A stretch of 64,000 bases of DNA from Phycisphaerales bacterium (GTDB taxonomy: Bacteria > Planctomycetota > Phycisphaerae > Phycisphaerales > UBA1924). Below the pieces are notes generated by a model. It ran no database searches. It worked only from the letters and a program-made list of their open reading frames with translations, and was not told the origin of the DNA. Location: NCBI GenBank assembly GCA_007693785.1, contig RECY01000021.1, forward strand, positions 62,001 through 126,000. The letters run 5' to 3'. The position numbers and the translations under genes are program-made. Numbering within the stretch: the first letter of the stretch is position 1; each line of letters begins with the position of its first letter. This document shows, one piece after another, positions 32,403 through 41,525 of this stretch.

Positions 32403-34774
32403 AGGTAGCCCTCGGCCCGCAGCGCGTGGATGATCTGGTTCGCGATCGGGCCCGAGACGCGCCCGCCGCTCCCGGCGTACTCCATCACGACCGCGATCGC
32501 GTACCGCGCCCGCCCGCCCTCGGGCCCGACCACCACGACGAACCAGCTGTGCTCGCCCGTGCGCACGACGCGGGATTCTCCGGTTGCTTCGTCGCGCACG
32601 ACCAGCGGCGAGGCCTGAGCCGTGCCCGTCTTGCCCCAGACCGTCACGCCCGGCGTGTTGAACAGGTTCTCGTAGCGACCGGCGAAGATCAGGTGGTTGC
32701 CGGTGCCGCGACGGTCGTTGACGGCCTTGTCGAGCCCGCGGATCGCGGCGTCCACCGACGCCGGGCGCCACCCGAGCTCCTCGATCTCGGGGAACGAGCC
32801 GTCGTCGATCACGCGCGGGCGCATCCGCACCCCGCCGCGCGCGAGTGTCGCGTACGCCTCGGCGGCGTGGACGGGCGTCCAGTCGATCGGCCCCTGTCCG
32901 ATGCCCAAGAAGATCGGGTCGCTCGGCTCCAGGGCGCGCGGGTCGCCCCCCGGCCCGACGCGTCCGGCGTGCTCATAGCCCACCCCGAGGCTCATCGGCG
33001 AGCCGACGCCGAGCGACTGGTACGCCCGCGTCACCCCGGCGCGGTTCAACCGCTGCCCGAGCGTGTAGTAGAAAATGTTGCAGGAGACCATCAGCGAATC
33101 GACCACGTCCAGCGGGCCGCCGAACCGCGCGTTGTGCGTCGTCAGCCCGAAACGCGGGCGGTAGATCCAGCACCGCATCACGTCCTGGCGGTTCGGCAGA
33201 AAGTGCCCCGTGCAGTCGATCCGCTCGTCCACGCGCACGTGCCCGTGCGTCACCGCGTCGGTGAACAGCAGCGGCTTGACGATCGACCCCGGTTGGTACG
33301 GCACCGCCACGGCGCGGTTGATGAACGGGCGGTTGATCTCGTCCTCGAACACCGACGACGGGTCCCGCTGCATCTGCTCGCGCGTGAACGTGGGCGTCGA
33401 GACCATCGCCAAAATCTCGCCCGTGTCGATATCCAGCACGACCGCCGCCCCCGGCAGCACGGTGCCGTCGGGGATCGTCTCGTTCTCCGACCCGTGCCAG
33501 TCCTGCTTGACCGCGAGCCCAAGCTCCGGGCTCATCGCCGCCTGCACGCGGGCCTGGAGCATCGCGTCGATCGTGAGCACGACGTCGCGCCCGGGCTCGG
33601 GGGGGAGCTCGGTCCGCTCGCCGGTCTCGAGGCGCTCGGTGCGGAGCCCGCGGAGCCCGCGGAGCTCGTGCTCGCCCGAGAACTCCACGCCCGCGCGCCC
33701 GGCGACGTCGCCGGCGCGGTAGGCCCCGCGATCGACGCCGCGCTCGGTCATCGCCCGGGCATGGAAGCTTGGGTCGCGATCGAGGGCCGCCGATCGTCGG
33801 GCGAGGACGTCTTCATCCCGGTTGGTCGTCGCGACCCAGCCGAGCACGTGGTTGAGCACGCCGGTGACGGTGACCGACTGATACCCCTCGCCGCGGAGGG
33901 GGCTGGGGAGCGTGCCGCGGTTGAGCTCGACGGTGACGGTTTCGAACGGGTACCGCCGGTCGCCGGCGCCGGCGACTTCCAGCCCGGGGATCGTCGGCAC
34001 GGTGACCATCACCTCGCTGATCCCGTCCACGAGCAGCTCGGTCAGGACGGTCCGCTGCTCGGCGAGACGTTGGAACTCGAAGCCGACCTCGTCGGGGACG
34101 CGGAAGGCGAGGGCGTGGGCCGAGCGTTGTTCGAGGATCGGTCGCGAAGCCCGTCGCTCGATCTCCTGCTGGGCCTGGGCGGTCAGCTCGCGCCCGCGGG
34201 CTAGGGCGGCCTCCAGCTCGTGGCGACGCCGAGCGTCCACGATCGCCCGGAACATCGACGACACCCGCCCGGAGACCCGGGCCTTTCGCGCCTCGAGTTC
34301 CTCACGCGGGATCCCCGCCGCGAGGGCGAAACGCTCCCACGCGAGCTCCGCGTGCGCCTCATAAATGGGGCGGTAGCGGGCGATCAACTCCGCCCGCTGC
34401 GCGGGCGCGAGCTTGGGCCACGCCTCCGCGTGACGCCGACGCGCGTACGCCCCGGCGTGACGCTCGGCCCACGCCCCGCTGATCGCGTCGAAGCTCACCT
34501 CCACGTCGTAACTCGGGCGGTCGTGCGCCAGCACACGCCCGTGACGGTCCAGCACCCGCCCGCGGACCGTCGGCGTCCACGACCGGCGCACCAGGCGGCT
34601 CTCGGCCTCGGCCCGGAGCTGCGCCCCCTCCAGCACCGTCAGGCGCGTCAGCTGCACCGCCATCGCCGAAGCCGGCACGAGCAACGCCGCCCCCAGCAGC
34701 ACCAGCCGCCGGTGGAACATGCTCGGGATCAGCTTCCGGAATCCTCGCACCGCGGTCGGCTCCGTCCGAACCAC
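32399..34774 (-). CDS. mrdA: Penicillin-binding protein 2 (transpeptidase)
   Basis: A class B PBP of 791 residues. It has one N-terminal membrane helix (about 22-42), then a PBP dimerisation domain with an added charged helical insert (about 100-215), and a transpeptidase domain. Active-site motifs are S-x-x-K in PGSIVKPLL (Ser497), SCN (564-566) and KTGTA (715-719). It cross-links peptidoglycan during elongation together with RodA. The start is uncertain: GTG at 34774 gives this length, while an ATG at 34720 (MFHRRLV) would place the helix at the very N-terminus. The insert makes it longer than the roughly 630 residues of E. coli PBP2. Confidence 0.92.
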   Translation of the reverse strand: MVRTEPTAVRGFRKLIPSMFHRRLVLLGAALLVPASAMAVQLTRLTVLEGAQLRAEAESRLVRRSWTPTVRGRVLDRHGRVLAHDRPSYDVEVSFDAISGAWAERHAGAYARRRHAEAWPKLAPAQRAELIARYRPIYEAHAELAWERFALAAGIPREELEARKARVSGRVSSMFRAIVDARRRHELEAALARGRELTAQAQQEIERRASRPILEQRSAHALAFRVPDEVGFEFQRLAEQRTVLTELLVDGISEVMVTVPTIPGLEVAGAGDRRYPFETVTVELNRGTLPSPLRGEGYQSVTVTGVLNHVLGWVATTNRDEDVLARRSAALDRDPSFHARAMTERGVDRGAYRAGDVAGRAGVEFSGEHELRGLRGLRTERLETGERTELPPEPGRDVVLTIDAMLQARVQAAMSPELGLAVKQDWHGSENETIPDGTVLPGAAVVLDIDTGEILAMVSTPTFTREQMQRDPSSVFEDEINRPFINRAVAVPYQPGSIVKPLLFTDAVTHGHVRVDERIDCTGHFLPNRQDVMRCWIYRPRFGLTTHNARFGGPLDVVDSLMVSCNIFYYTLGQRLNRAGVTRAYQSLGVGSPMSLGVGYEHAGRVGPGGDPRALEPSDPIFLGIGQGPIDWTPVHAAEAYATLARGGVRMRPRVIDDGSFPEIEELGWRPASVDAAIRGLDKAVNDRRGTGNHLIFAGRYENLFNTPGVTVWGKTGTAQASPLVVRDEATGESRVVRTGEHSWFVVVVGPEGGRARYAIAVVMEYAGSGGRVSGPIANQIIHALRAEGYL

Positions 34775-35005
34775 ATCTGTCGGATCTACTTCTGTCGGCT
34801 ATTCAAGGCGGGGGGTCTTGAACCCGGCGGGCGCGGGCCCGCGTGGCACCCGGACGATACGCCGCCACTCAGCCTACATCGGCTCCCAACACCCCCGCCG
34901 ACCAGACCCGGCGCACAACCGGCGTCAAAACGCACAGGAGCCGCCCATGACGGTCGCGGCTCCCGGCTCGATTGGAGGATGTCTCGCCCGCGGGCGGGCC
35001 CCGGC

Positions 35006-35833
35006 TCAGCGCTCGCGCTTATCGCGCGTGATCTGGGCGTAGGCGTTGTGGCTGTGGATCGACTCGAAGTTCTCGCTGTTGATCGCGTACCACTCGATGC
35101 GGTCTTCGCCCTCCATCGCGACCGCGAGATCGCGGACGATGTCCTCGACGAACTTCGGGTTCTCGTACGCACGCTCGGTGACGAACTTCTCGTCCGGACG
35201 CTTCAGCACCGCGAAGACCGGGTTGCTCGCGGCCGCCTCCAGCAGCTCGACCAGGTCCTCGATCCAGAGCGTCCCGTTGAAGCGGACCTTCGCCTCGATG
35301 CGGCAGCGCTGGTTGTGCGCGCCGTACTCGCTGATCTCCTTCGAGCACGGGCAGAGACTCGTCGCCGGGGCGCTCACGCTCAGCAGCAGGTCGTCGTCCC
35401 CGTTGCTCGTGCACTCGAACCGCACGCGGTAGTCCATCAGCCCGGGCATCTTCGTCACCGGGGCGAGCTTGCGGATGAAATACGTGAACTCGGCCTCGAA
35501 GTGGGCCTCTTCCGCCTCCAGCCGGTCGCGGATCGCACGCGTCAGGGCCGGGATGCCCTCGGGCTTGACCGGCTCGCCCGAGTGCTCGTTGAGCACCTCG
35601 AGAAAGCGGCTCATGTGCGTCCCCTTCTGGTGATGGGGGAGCGAGACGTACATGTTGATGTTCGCGACGGTCGTTTGTTCGCCCCCGTCACGCGTCCGCA
35701 GACGCATGGGGTAGACAACTTCCTTCACGCCGACGCGGTCGATCGCGATCTTGCGAGCATCGGCGGCGGCTTGAACGTCGGGGATCGCAGACGGGGCTGC
35801 ACCGGAGTTGGTCTCAGGCATGGTCACACTCAT
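35006..35833 (-). CDS. folE2: GTP cyclohydrolase FolE2 (type IB)
   Basis: A 275-residue type IB GTP cyclohydrolase, which converts GTP to dihydroneopterin triphosphate for folate synthesis. Its signature parts are SLPHHQKGTHMSRFLEVL, the metal-binding Cys region APATSLCPCSKEISEYGAHNQRC, and C-terminal NSENFESIHSHNAYAQI. The type IB enzyme uses different metals from FolE, and it is often zinc-regulated in other bacteria; no zinc-regulator site was recognised here. Start ATG at 35833; the ATG at 35821 is also possible. No other folate genes lie nearby. Confidence 0.92.
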   Translation of the reverse strand: MSVTMPETNSGAAPSAIPDVQAAADARKIAIDRVGVKEVVYPMRLRTRDGGEQTTVANINMYVSLPHHQKGTHMSRFLEVLNEHSGEPVKPEGIPALTRAIRDRLEAEEAHFEAEFTYFIRKLAPVTKMPGLMDYRVRFECTSNGDDDLLLSVSAPATSLCPCSKEISEYGAHNQRCRIEAKVRFNGTLWIEDLVELLEAAASNPVFAVLKRPDEKFVTERAYENPKFVEDIVRDLAVAMEGEDRIEWYAINSENFESIHSHNAYAQITRDKRER

Positions 35834-36010
35834 GTTAGGAAGCCCGAGCGCACGAGACGACCCGAACGGCACAACCGCCCACGCCGACACACGCGCATGG
35901 CTTGGAAATCCCGAGCGTTTTCGAGCCTCCGAGCCGCCCGGATGCACTGCGCACACCCGGCGATCCGTCATCGGCACAACGCTCGCGCCGGTGCGGGCGG
36001 TGCGCCGGGC

Positions 36011-36895
36011 TCAGGCTCGAGCGGCGGCCTCGGCGGCTTGCTTCTCGATCCGCCCCGACGCCCACCGCACACCGATCGGCACCCCGAGCAGCCCCGCAGC
36101 CGCCCAGTCGAGCGGCTGCGTCCACGCGAACCCCGGCAGCTCGCCGGTGATCGCCGACGACTGCACGTCGCGGGTCATGACCATCGCGACGATCGGTCCG
36201 AGCGCGCCCGCGAACGCCGCACCGGTGATCAGCGGCGCGACCGACGGTCGTCGCCCGCTCACCGCCGACGTCGCGAGCCCGCCGACGGCCCCGCCCACGA
36301 TCGCCCCGATCACCGCCCCCAGGACCGCCTGCCCGCGCATGTCGCTCCGCACCAGCAGATACGCCATCACCAGGCAGACCGCCGCCGTCACCCCGAGCCC
36401 GACCAACGCCGACGGATCCTTCCAGATCGCCGCGGCCCGCGCCGCGGGCGAGCCCGCCTCGGCTTCGGGGTGGACGACGCGGTCGGCCGGCAGGCTCCGC
36501 TCCCGCCCCACGACCCCCAGCGCCGTCGCGACCCCCGCGACCAGCCCGACGACCAGCACGCCCTCGACCACGAGCAGGATCAGCCCCCCCGGCTCGAGCG
36601 CGAGCACACGACCCATCGCCCCCGCCCGATACGCCGCCCACGCGAGCACCAGCCCCGCGCTGACCAGTCCCGTCCGTCGATCCGCGAGGACGGCCCCGCA
36701 CACCCCGGCCCCGAGGGTCAGGACGCCGACGCCGAACCACGCAAAAAGCCCTCCCAGCACGCCCGAGGAGAGCAGCAGCGTGACCTCCCCGCTCCCGTCC
36801 TTCGCGCGGAGGCTCCCGACGAGCGCGCCGCCCATCGGGCCGAGCACGAACAGCGCAAAGATCGGGATTACCCACCGGAGCGTGGTCATTCGCAT
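36011..36895 (-). CDS. Multi-pass membrane protein of unknown function
   Basis: A 294-residue protein made mostly of hydrophobic segments, about eight, including VIPIFALFVLGPMGGALVG, VLGGLFAWFGVGVLTLGAG, GGLILLVVEGVLVVGLVAG and VGLGVTAAVCLVMAYLLV. Short charged loops include a GRERSLPADRVVHPEAEAG stretch. It ends SGRIEKQAAEAAARA. No family or catalytic motif was recognised. It is divergent from the next membrane protein gene at 37070. Confidence 0.65.
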   Translation of the reverse strand: MRMTTLRWVIPIFALFVLGPMGGALVGSLRAKDGSGEVTLLLSSGVLGGLFAWFGVGVLTLGAGVCGAVLADRRTGLVSAGLVLAWAAYRAGAMGRVLALEPGGLILLVVEGVLVVGLVAGVATALGVVGRERSLPADRVVHPEAEAGSPAARAAAIWKDPSALVGLGVTAAVCLVMAYLLVRSDMRGQAVLGAVIGAIVGGAVGGLATSAVSGRRPSVAPLITGAAFAGALGPIVAMVMTRDVQSSAITGELPGFAWTQPLDWAAAGLLGVPIGVRWASGRIEKQAAEAAARA

Positions 36896-37069
36896 AGGGG
36901 GATCATCGCCCGCCCGCGCCCGGAGGGCAAACGGGCCGATCGACCGGGTGCCGCCTCGCGCCCGATCCCGCGGGCGGATTCCGCTAGCATGAGCGATCGG
37001 GGGGCCCGGGCGGACGACCGGGCGCACGCGGGCGCGAGGGCGCGCCCGGGTTTGCAGAGGGGATGCATC

Positions 37070-38215
37070 ATGACGCCGAACGACACCGCCGGGCCCGCGT
37101 CACCGCCGGACGCCGCCCGCCCTGCGCCGGAGCCCGCGCGTGTGCGCGAGGCCCCGACGCTGGGTTTTGAGGACCTGACTCGCGGCCTGCTCTGGCCGAT
37201 GATCTTCCGGGCCCCCGCGCTGGCGCTCCGTCCGGCGCGGGTGGGGTTTGCGTTAATCACGATCGTGCTGCTCGCGCTGGTGGGCTCGATCAGCCGCCTC
37301 TGGAGCGACACGAACTACGCCGATCGCCTCGCCGACGCGTTCGCCGGGCTCGTCGGCGAATGGCTCTCGATCCTTTTTCTGGGCGGGGGCGGGCGGTCCG
37401 GGCCCGGGCCGGTCGAGGTCGTATTCAGCCACCCGGTGAGCTCGATCGTCCTCGGGGTGCCGATGCTCGCGATCCTTGCCGTTGGGGCGGGGGCCATTTC
37501 CCGGTCGGCGGCCCGCGAGTTCGCCCTCAACGAGCGTGACCCCTGGCCGAGAAGCCTCGCCTTCGCCGCCGGGCGGGGCGTGAGCTTCTTCTTCACGCTC
37601 GCGATCCCGATCCTGTTCGTCCTGGCGATCTATCTCACGATCGCCGTCGCGGGGTTCCTGCTCCTCACGCTGCCCGGGGTGAGCATCGTCGGCGCGGTGT
37701 TGTTCGCCCTCGCCCTCGCCGCGGGGCTGCTGGCGGCGGTCGCCACCCTCGCCGGGCTGCTCGCGCTGCCGATTTTTCTGGCCGCGATGGCCTGTGAGGG
37801 CGCCGACGCGATCGACGCCGTTCAACGCGCCTACGCCTACGCGATCGCACGCCCGATCCGCTTGGTCGTCTACATCGCGATCGCCGAGTTGCTCGGGCTC
37901 GTCTTCATCGGCGTGGTCGCGCTGGTCACGAGCCTGGGCGTGAGCTTCTCGCTCGACGCCGCATCGGCCTTCGGCGGGCGACCGTTGCCGAACCCGGACG
38001 CCGGGGCGCTCTGGTCCGCCTCCGGCGCGATCGTCGAGTTCTGGATCAAGCTCGCCGTGCTGCTCGTCGGCGCGATCGCCCTGAGCTATCTCGCCTCGGC
38101 CGGCGTCATCGTCTACCTGCTCATCCGGCGCGTCGTCGACGGGCAGCACCACCAAGACCTCTGGTCCCCGCCCGCGCCGAGCGCCATCAAGGGCGACGGA
38201 GCGCCGAGTGCCTGA
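37070..38215 (+). CDS. Multi-pass membrane protein of unknown function
   Basis: A 381-residue protein with a Pro/Ala-rich N-terminus, then roughly six to seven hydrophobic helices: FALITIVLLALVGSI, SSIVLGVPMLAILAVGAGAI, ILFVLAIYLTIAVAGFLLL and others. The segment RSAAREFALNERDPWPRSLAFAAGR and AYAYAIARPIRLVVYIAIAELL resemble planctomycete membrane proteins with a DUF-like glycerophosphoryl/YciC shape, but I cannot name the family. The ATG at 37070 follows GAGGGG. It overlaps the next small gene by 8 bases, so the two are probably co-translated. Confidence 0.7.
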   Translation: MTPNDTAGPASPPDAARPAPEPARVREAPTLGFEDLTRGLLWPMIFRAPALALRPARVGFALITIVLLALVGSISRLWSDTNYADRLADAFAGLVGEWLSILFLGGGGRSGPGPVEVVFSHPVSSIVLGVPMLAILAVGAGAISRSAAREFALNERDPWPRSLAFAAGRGVSFFFTLAIPILFVLAIYLTIAVAGFLLLTLPGVSIVGAVLFALALAAGLLAAVATLAGLLALPIFLAAMACEGADAIDAVQRAYAYAIARPIRLVVYIAIAELLGLVFIGVVALVTSLGVSFSLDAASAFGGRPLPNPDAGALWSASGAIVEFWIKLAVLLVGAIALSYLASAGVIVYLLIRRVVDGQHHQDLWSPPAPSAIKGDGAPSA

Positions 38216-38543
38216 GCCCACGGACCAGCCCAGCCCCCGTCACCACGGGACACTCACCGCCGGCGACGAACCCGCCCGAGCCGTCCGCCTCGCGGGCGCG
38301 CTGGCCGAGCTCGCGGTGACCACGCTGACGCTGCACCGCCCGGACGCCCCGCCGCTGGAGTTGAGCGCCCGCGCGACGGACCTCCCGCGGGAACTGATGC
38401 GAGCTCTGGAACGCCGAACCTTCGAGCCGATCGTGCTGCTCGCGCCGCAGCGCGAGCTGGAAGTCCGCCTGGACGAGGCGGCCTGGCTCTGGGCGACCAA
38501 CGACGAAGAGGCCGCCGAGGCGATGCGACGGATCGAAACCTGA
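38208..38543 (+). CDS. Small protein of unknown function
   Basis: A 111-residue soluble protein starting with GTG within the stop region of the preceding membrane protein gene. The central part ALAELAVTTLTLHRPDAPPL and the C-terminal WATNDEEAAEAMRRIET suggest a small alpha/beta fold. No family was recognised. A family B repeat begins 16 nt past its stop. Confidence 0.6.
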   Translation: MPEPTDQPSPRHHGTLTAGDEPARAVRLAGALAELAVTTLTLHRPDAPPLELSARATDLPRELMRALERRTFEPIVLLAPQRELEVRLDEAAWLWATNDEEAAEAMRRIET

Positions 38544-38559
38544 TCTCGCCCCCGGCCCT

Positions 38560-38700
38560 GTGCCACTGACCTCTTCCGAGAGGTCAGTGCTCGCCCTCTG
38601 CTCACGCTCCCACACGTGGTTCTGCAAGAACGACCGGTTCGTGAGCGAAGATAGAGATCAGTAAGGGGAGCACTGACCTTGCAGACAAGATCAGTGGCAC
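38560..38700. repeat. Family B two-hairpin intergenic repeat, copy 1
   Basis: 141 bp bounded by GTGCC and GGCAC. Hairpin 1 is CACTGACCTCT-TCCG-AGAGGTCAGTG (11 bp, UNCG-class loop). Hairpin 2 is CACTGACCTTG-CAGA-CAAGATCAGTG (one mismatch). The segment between starts GCTC and ends GAGC, so a third arm can form. It sits between a small gene and the convergent pcrA. Confidence 0.88.
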
Positions 38701-38734
38701 AGGCGTTGCCCACCAAACACGGATCCGGCGCGGC

Positions 38735-41335
38735 TTACCGCAGCACTTCGAGGCGTGCGTACTCCAGCACGAGCGTCTTCTCGCCGAGATCATCAAAGAG
38801 GATCTTCGCCCGCGCGTAGCTCCCGCCGGCGACCTCGACGACGCGCCCGGGCCCGAACTGCGGGTGGCGCACGCGCGTGCCGACGGCGAAGGTCTCGCGG
38901 AGCTGCTTGCCCATCGCCGCGTCGGCCGCCCGTCGCTGCGGCTGCCCGAGCTGGGGCGGGGCCTTGTGTGGGCCCGGTCGCATCGCTTGCGACGGGCGTC
39001 GCGGGGTGAAGCCGCCGCTCCGGAACGACGACGCCGATCGCAGCGCGTGGCGGGGGGGCGTGGCGCCGCCGCTGGGGAACGCCTCGTCCTCCGCCCCCGG
39101 CTCGTCGGCCGCGTCGTCATAGGCGTCCTCCACGAACTCGTCGCCGAAGGGGTCGGTCTGGTCCGATCGCAGCACGTGCTCGCGCCCGAGTTCTTCAAGG
39201 AAGCGGCTCGCGATCGTGCGCTCGCTGACCCCGCGGACGGTCCGGTACATCGCGCTGGTGATCAGCAGGCGTCGCATCGCGCGCGTGATGCCGACGAAGC
39301 AGAGGCGGCGCTCCTCCTCCATCGCGTCGTCCGATTCGTGCGCGCGGGCGTGGGGGAGCAGGCCCTCTTCGAGCCCGATCATCGCGACGGCCGGGAACTC
39401 CAGCCCCTTCGCCGCGTGCAGCGTCATCAGCGTCACCGCGCCCTGCGCGGGATCCACCGCGTCCGCGTCGGCGACCAGCGCGACCGATTCCAGATACCCG
39501 CGCAGCAGCGCCAGCAGCTCCGGCACCTCCGCCTGCTGCCCCTCGCGATCGATCCGCGCCATGGCTTCGACGCCCGGGAACGCGGCCGGGTCGTTCTCCG
39601 GCGCGTAGCTCTGCTCGAACTCCGCCGCCGACGAGACCAGTTCGCCCAGGTTATCCAGGCGCTCTTCGTCGGCCTCGGTCTTGCCCGCCCGCGCCCGCTC
39701 GGCGTACATCGCCTCCAGCCCGCTCTCCCGCACCACACGCTCGACCAGCTCGCTCAGGCTCGTCGCGACCGTCGCCCCGAGGAACGAGCCGTGCCCCGTC
39801 CAGTCGTCGACCGTCTGCGCGAACTTCTGGCAGGCCGTGACGGCCCGCGCGTTCAGCCCCCCGGCCTCGTCGGCCCGGCGCAACGCCTCGAACATCGTGA
39901 TCCCCGCCGACGCGGCGAACGACTGCACACGCGTCAGCGTCGTCTTCCCGATGCCGCGCGTCGGCGTGTTCACGATCCGCGACAGGCTCACCCCGTCGGC
40001 CGGGTTCGCCACCACACGCAGGTACGCCAGCGCGGTCTTGACCTCTTCCCGCTCGTAGAACGCCGTGCCCCGCGCGATAACATACGGCACGCCCGCCCCG
40101 CGCAGCTCGTCCTCGATCACGCGGCTCAGCGCGTTCGTCCGGTAGAACACCGCCATGTCCCGCCACGCGATCGGCGTCTCGTCGTCCTCGTGCCGGTGCT
40201 TCAGCCAATCAACGACCAGCCTCGCCTCGTCATGCTCCTCGCGCACACGCGTCACCTCGACGGGCGCGCCGCCGCGGTCGATCGTGAACAAATCCTTGTG
40301 CTTGCGCCGCTGGTTCTGGCGGATCAGCGTGTCGGCCGCCTTCAGGATCGCCTCGCTGCTCCGAAAATTCTGCCCGAGCGGGATCGTCCGCGCGCCGGGG
40401 TACTGCGCCTCAAAATCCAGGATGTTCGCGATGTCCGCCCCGCGCCAGCCGTAGATCGCCTGGTCCGGGTCGCCCACGACGCACACGTTCGGCGGGACCA
40501 GTTCCGGCTCATCGTCCTCGTCCACGCCCGGCAGCCCGGCCGTGTCGCTGATCCCCGGGCGAGCCTCGCCCGCGAGCAGTGTGGCGAGCACGAACTGCGC
40601 GTTGTTCGTGTCCTGATACTCGTCGATCATCAGGTACCGCCACCGCTCGTTGCACTCGCGTCGGATCTCCGGGCGATCCCGCAGCATCTTCGCGGTCAGC
40701 ACCAGCAAATCGTCGAAATCCACAGCGTTCGCCTCGCGCAGCGCCTTCTCGTAACTCGTATAGAGCCGCGCCAGCGTCTTGCTGTAGTAGTCCCCGGCTT
40801 CACGCTCGAACGCCTCGGCGTCCTTCAACTCGTTTTTCGCCCCGCTGATCGCCGTCAGCACCGTCCGCGGCGGCCAGTTGCTCGTCGTCAGGTCCAGCGA
40901 CTGCACGATCCGCTTCACCACCGCGAGTTGATCGCTCGTGTCATAAATCGCGTAGTCCGGCTTCAACCCGGGGAGCTGCGCCGCCTCCGCGTAGCGGCGC
41001 AGCAGGCGCGCGCACAACGCATGGAACGTGCTCACCGTCAGCCCGCGCGTCGCCCGCGTGTTCTCGCCGAGGAGCTGCGCCACCCGCTCCCGCATCTCGC
41101 TTGCGGCCTTGTTCGTGAACGTCAACGCCAGGATCGACCACGGCGGCACGCCTTGGCGCACCAGGTACGCGATCCGGCGCGTGATCACCCGCGTCTTCCC
41201 GCTCCCCGCCGCCGCGAGGACCAGCAGCGGGCCCTCCGTGTGCATCACGGCCTCGCGCTGCGCGTCGGTCAGCCCCCCCAGCAGTGGGTCGCTCAAGGGG
41301 TGATCGGTCGGGTTCTCGGGCGTCGAAATGGGCAT
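38735..41335 (-). CDS. pcrA: UvrD/PcrA-family DNA helicase
   Basis: An 866-residue superfamily 1 3'-5' helicase for nucleotide excision repair and replication restart. Motifs in order: Q-motif LTDAQREAV, Walker A AAAGSGKTR (41-49), FTNKAASEMRERV, LMIDEYQDTNNAQ-type MIDEYQDTNNAQF, GDPDQAIYGWRGA, LGQNFRSSE, and the C-terminal TLMTLHAAKGLEFP with a final VAITRA-like GITRAMRRL. The C-terminal 50 residues (GTRVRHPQFGPGRVVEV...) form the Tudor-like domain typical of PcrA. The ATG at 41335 was chosen because upstream in-frame sequence is non-homologous. Its upstream region is shared with the kinase gene. Confidence 0.94.
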   Translation of the reverse strand: MPISTPENPTDHPLSDPLLGGLTDAQREAVMHTEGPLLVLAAAGSGKTRVITRRIAYLVRQGVPPWSILALTFTNKAASEMRERVAQLLGENTRATRGLTVSTFHALCARLLRRYAEAAQLPGLKPDYAIYDTSDQLAVVKRIVQSLDLTTSNWPPRTVLTAISGAKNELKDAEAFEREAGDYYSKTLARLYTSYEKALREANAVDFDDLLVLTAKMLRDRPEIRRECNERWRYLMIDEYQDTNNAQFVLATLLAGEARPGISDTAGLPGVDEDDEPELVPPNVCVVGDPDQAIYGWRGADIANILDFEAQYPGARTIPLGQNFRSSEAILKAADTLIRQNQRRKHKDLFTIDRGGAPVEVTRVREEHDEARLVVDWLKHRHEDDETPIAWRDMAVFYRTNALSRVIEDELRGAGVPYVIARGTAFYEREEVKTALAYLRVVANPADGVSLSRIVNTPTRGIGKTTLTRVQSFAASAGITMFEALRRADEAGGLNARAVTACQKFAQTVDDWTGHGSFLGATVATSLSELVERVVRESGLEAMYAERARAGKTEADEERLDNLGELVSSAAEFEQSYAPENDPAAFPGVEAMARIDREGQQAEVPELLALLRGYLESVALVADADAVDPAQGAVTLMTLHAAKGLEFPAVAMIGLEEGLLPHARAHESDDAMEEERRLCFVGITRAMRRLLITSAMYRTVRGVSERTIASRFLEELGREHVLRSDQTDPFGDEFVEDAYDDAADEPGAEDEAFPSGGATPPRHALRSASSFRSGGFTPRRPSQAMRPGPHKAPPQLGQPQRRAADAAMGKQLRETFAVGTRVRHPQFGPGRVVEVAGGSYARAKILFDDLGEKTLVLEYARLEVLR

Positions 41336-41525
41336 CCGGGGCAGCGTAGGGAGGCAGGGCTTGGGCGAGCGGCTGGAATGGGGCGTCCTGTCCAGGGGTT
41401 GGGCTCGCCGCGGGGCGAACCTTGTCGCTCGACGGGCGAAGGGATCTCCCGGGGCGGTCCGGCGTCTGTATAGTGGGCGTCTGCCCCGTGTCCAAGCCCG
41501 CCCGAGTTCAGGGAACCCGCGCCCG

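Noticed and set aside
34787-34835. tRNA-like segment (GGGTCTTGAACCCGGC) upstream of folE2
   Set aside because: Only a fragment resembling a T arm; no acceptor or anticodon stem can be formed.
38560-38700. Short open frames reading STDLSEEVSGT-like peptides across the family B repeats
   Set aside because: The peptide recurs only because the repeat DNA recurs; frames overlap hairpins, run in both directions and have no start signals.
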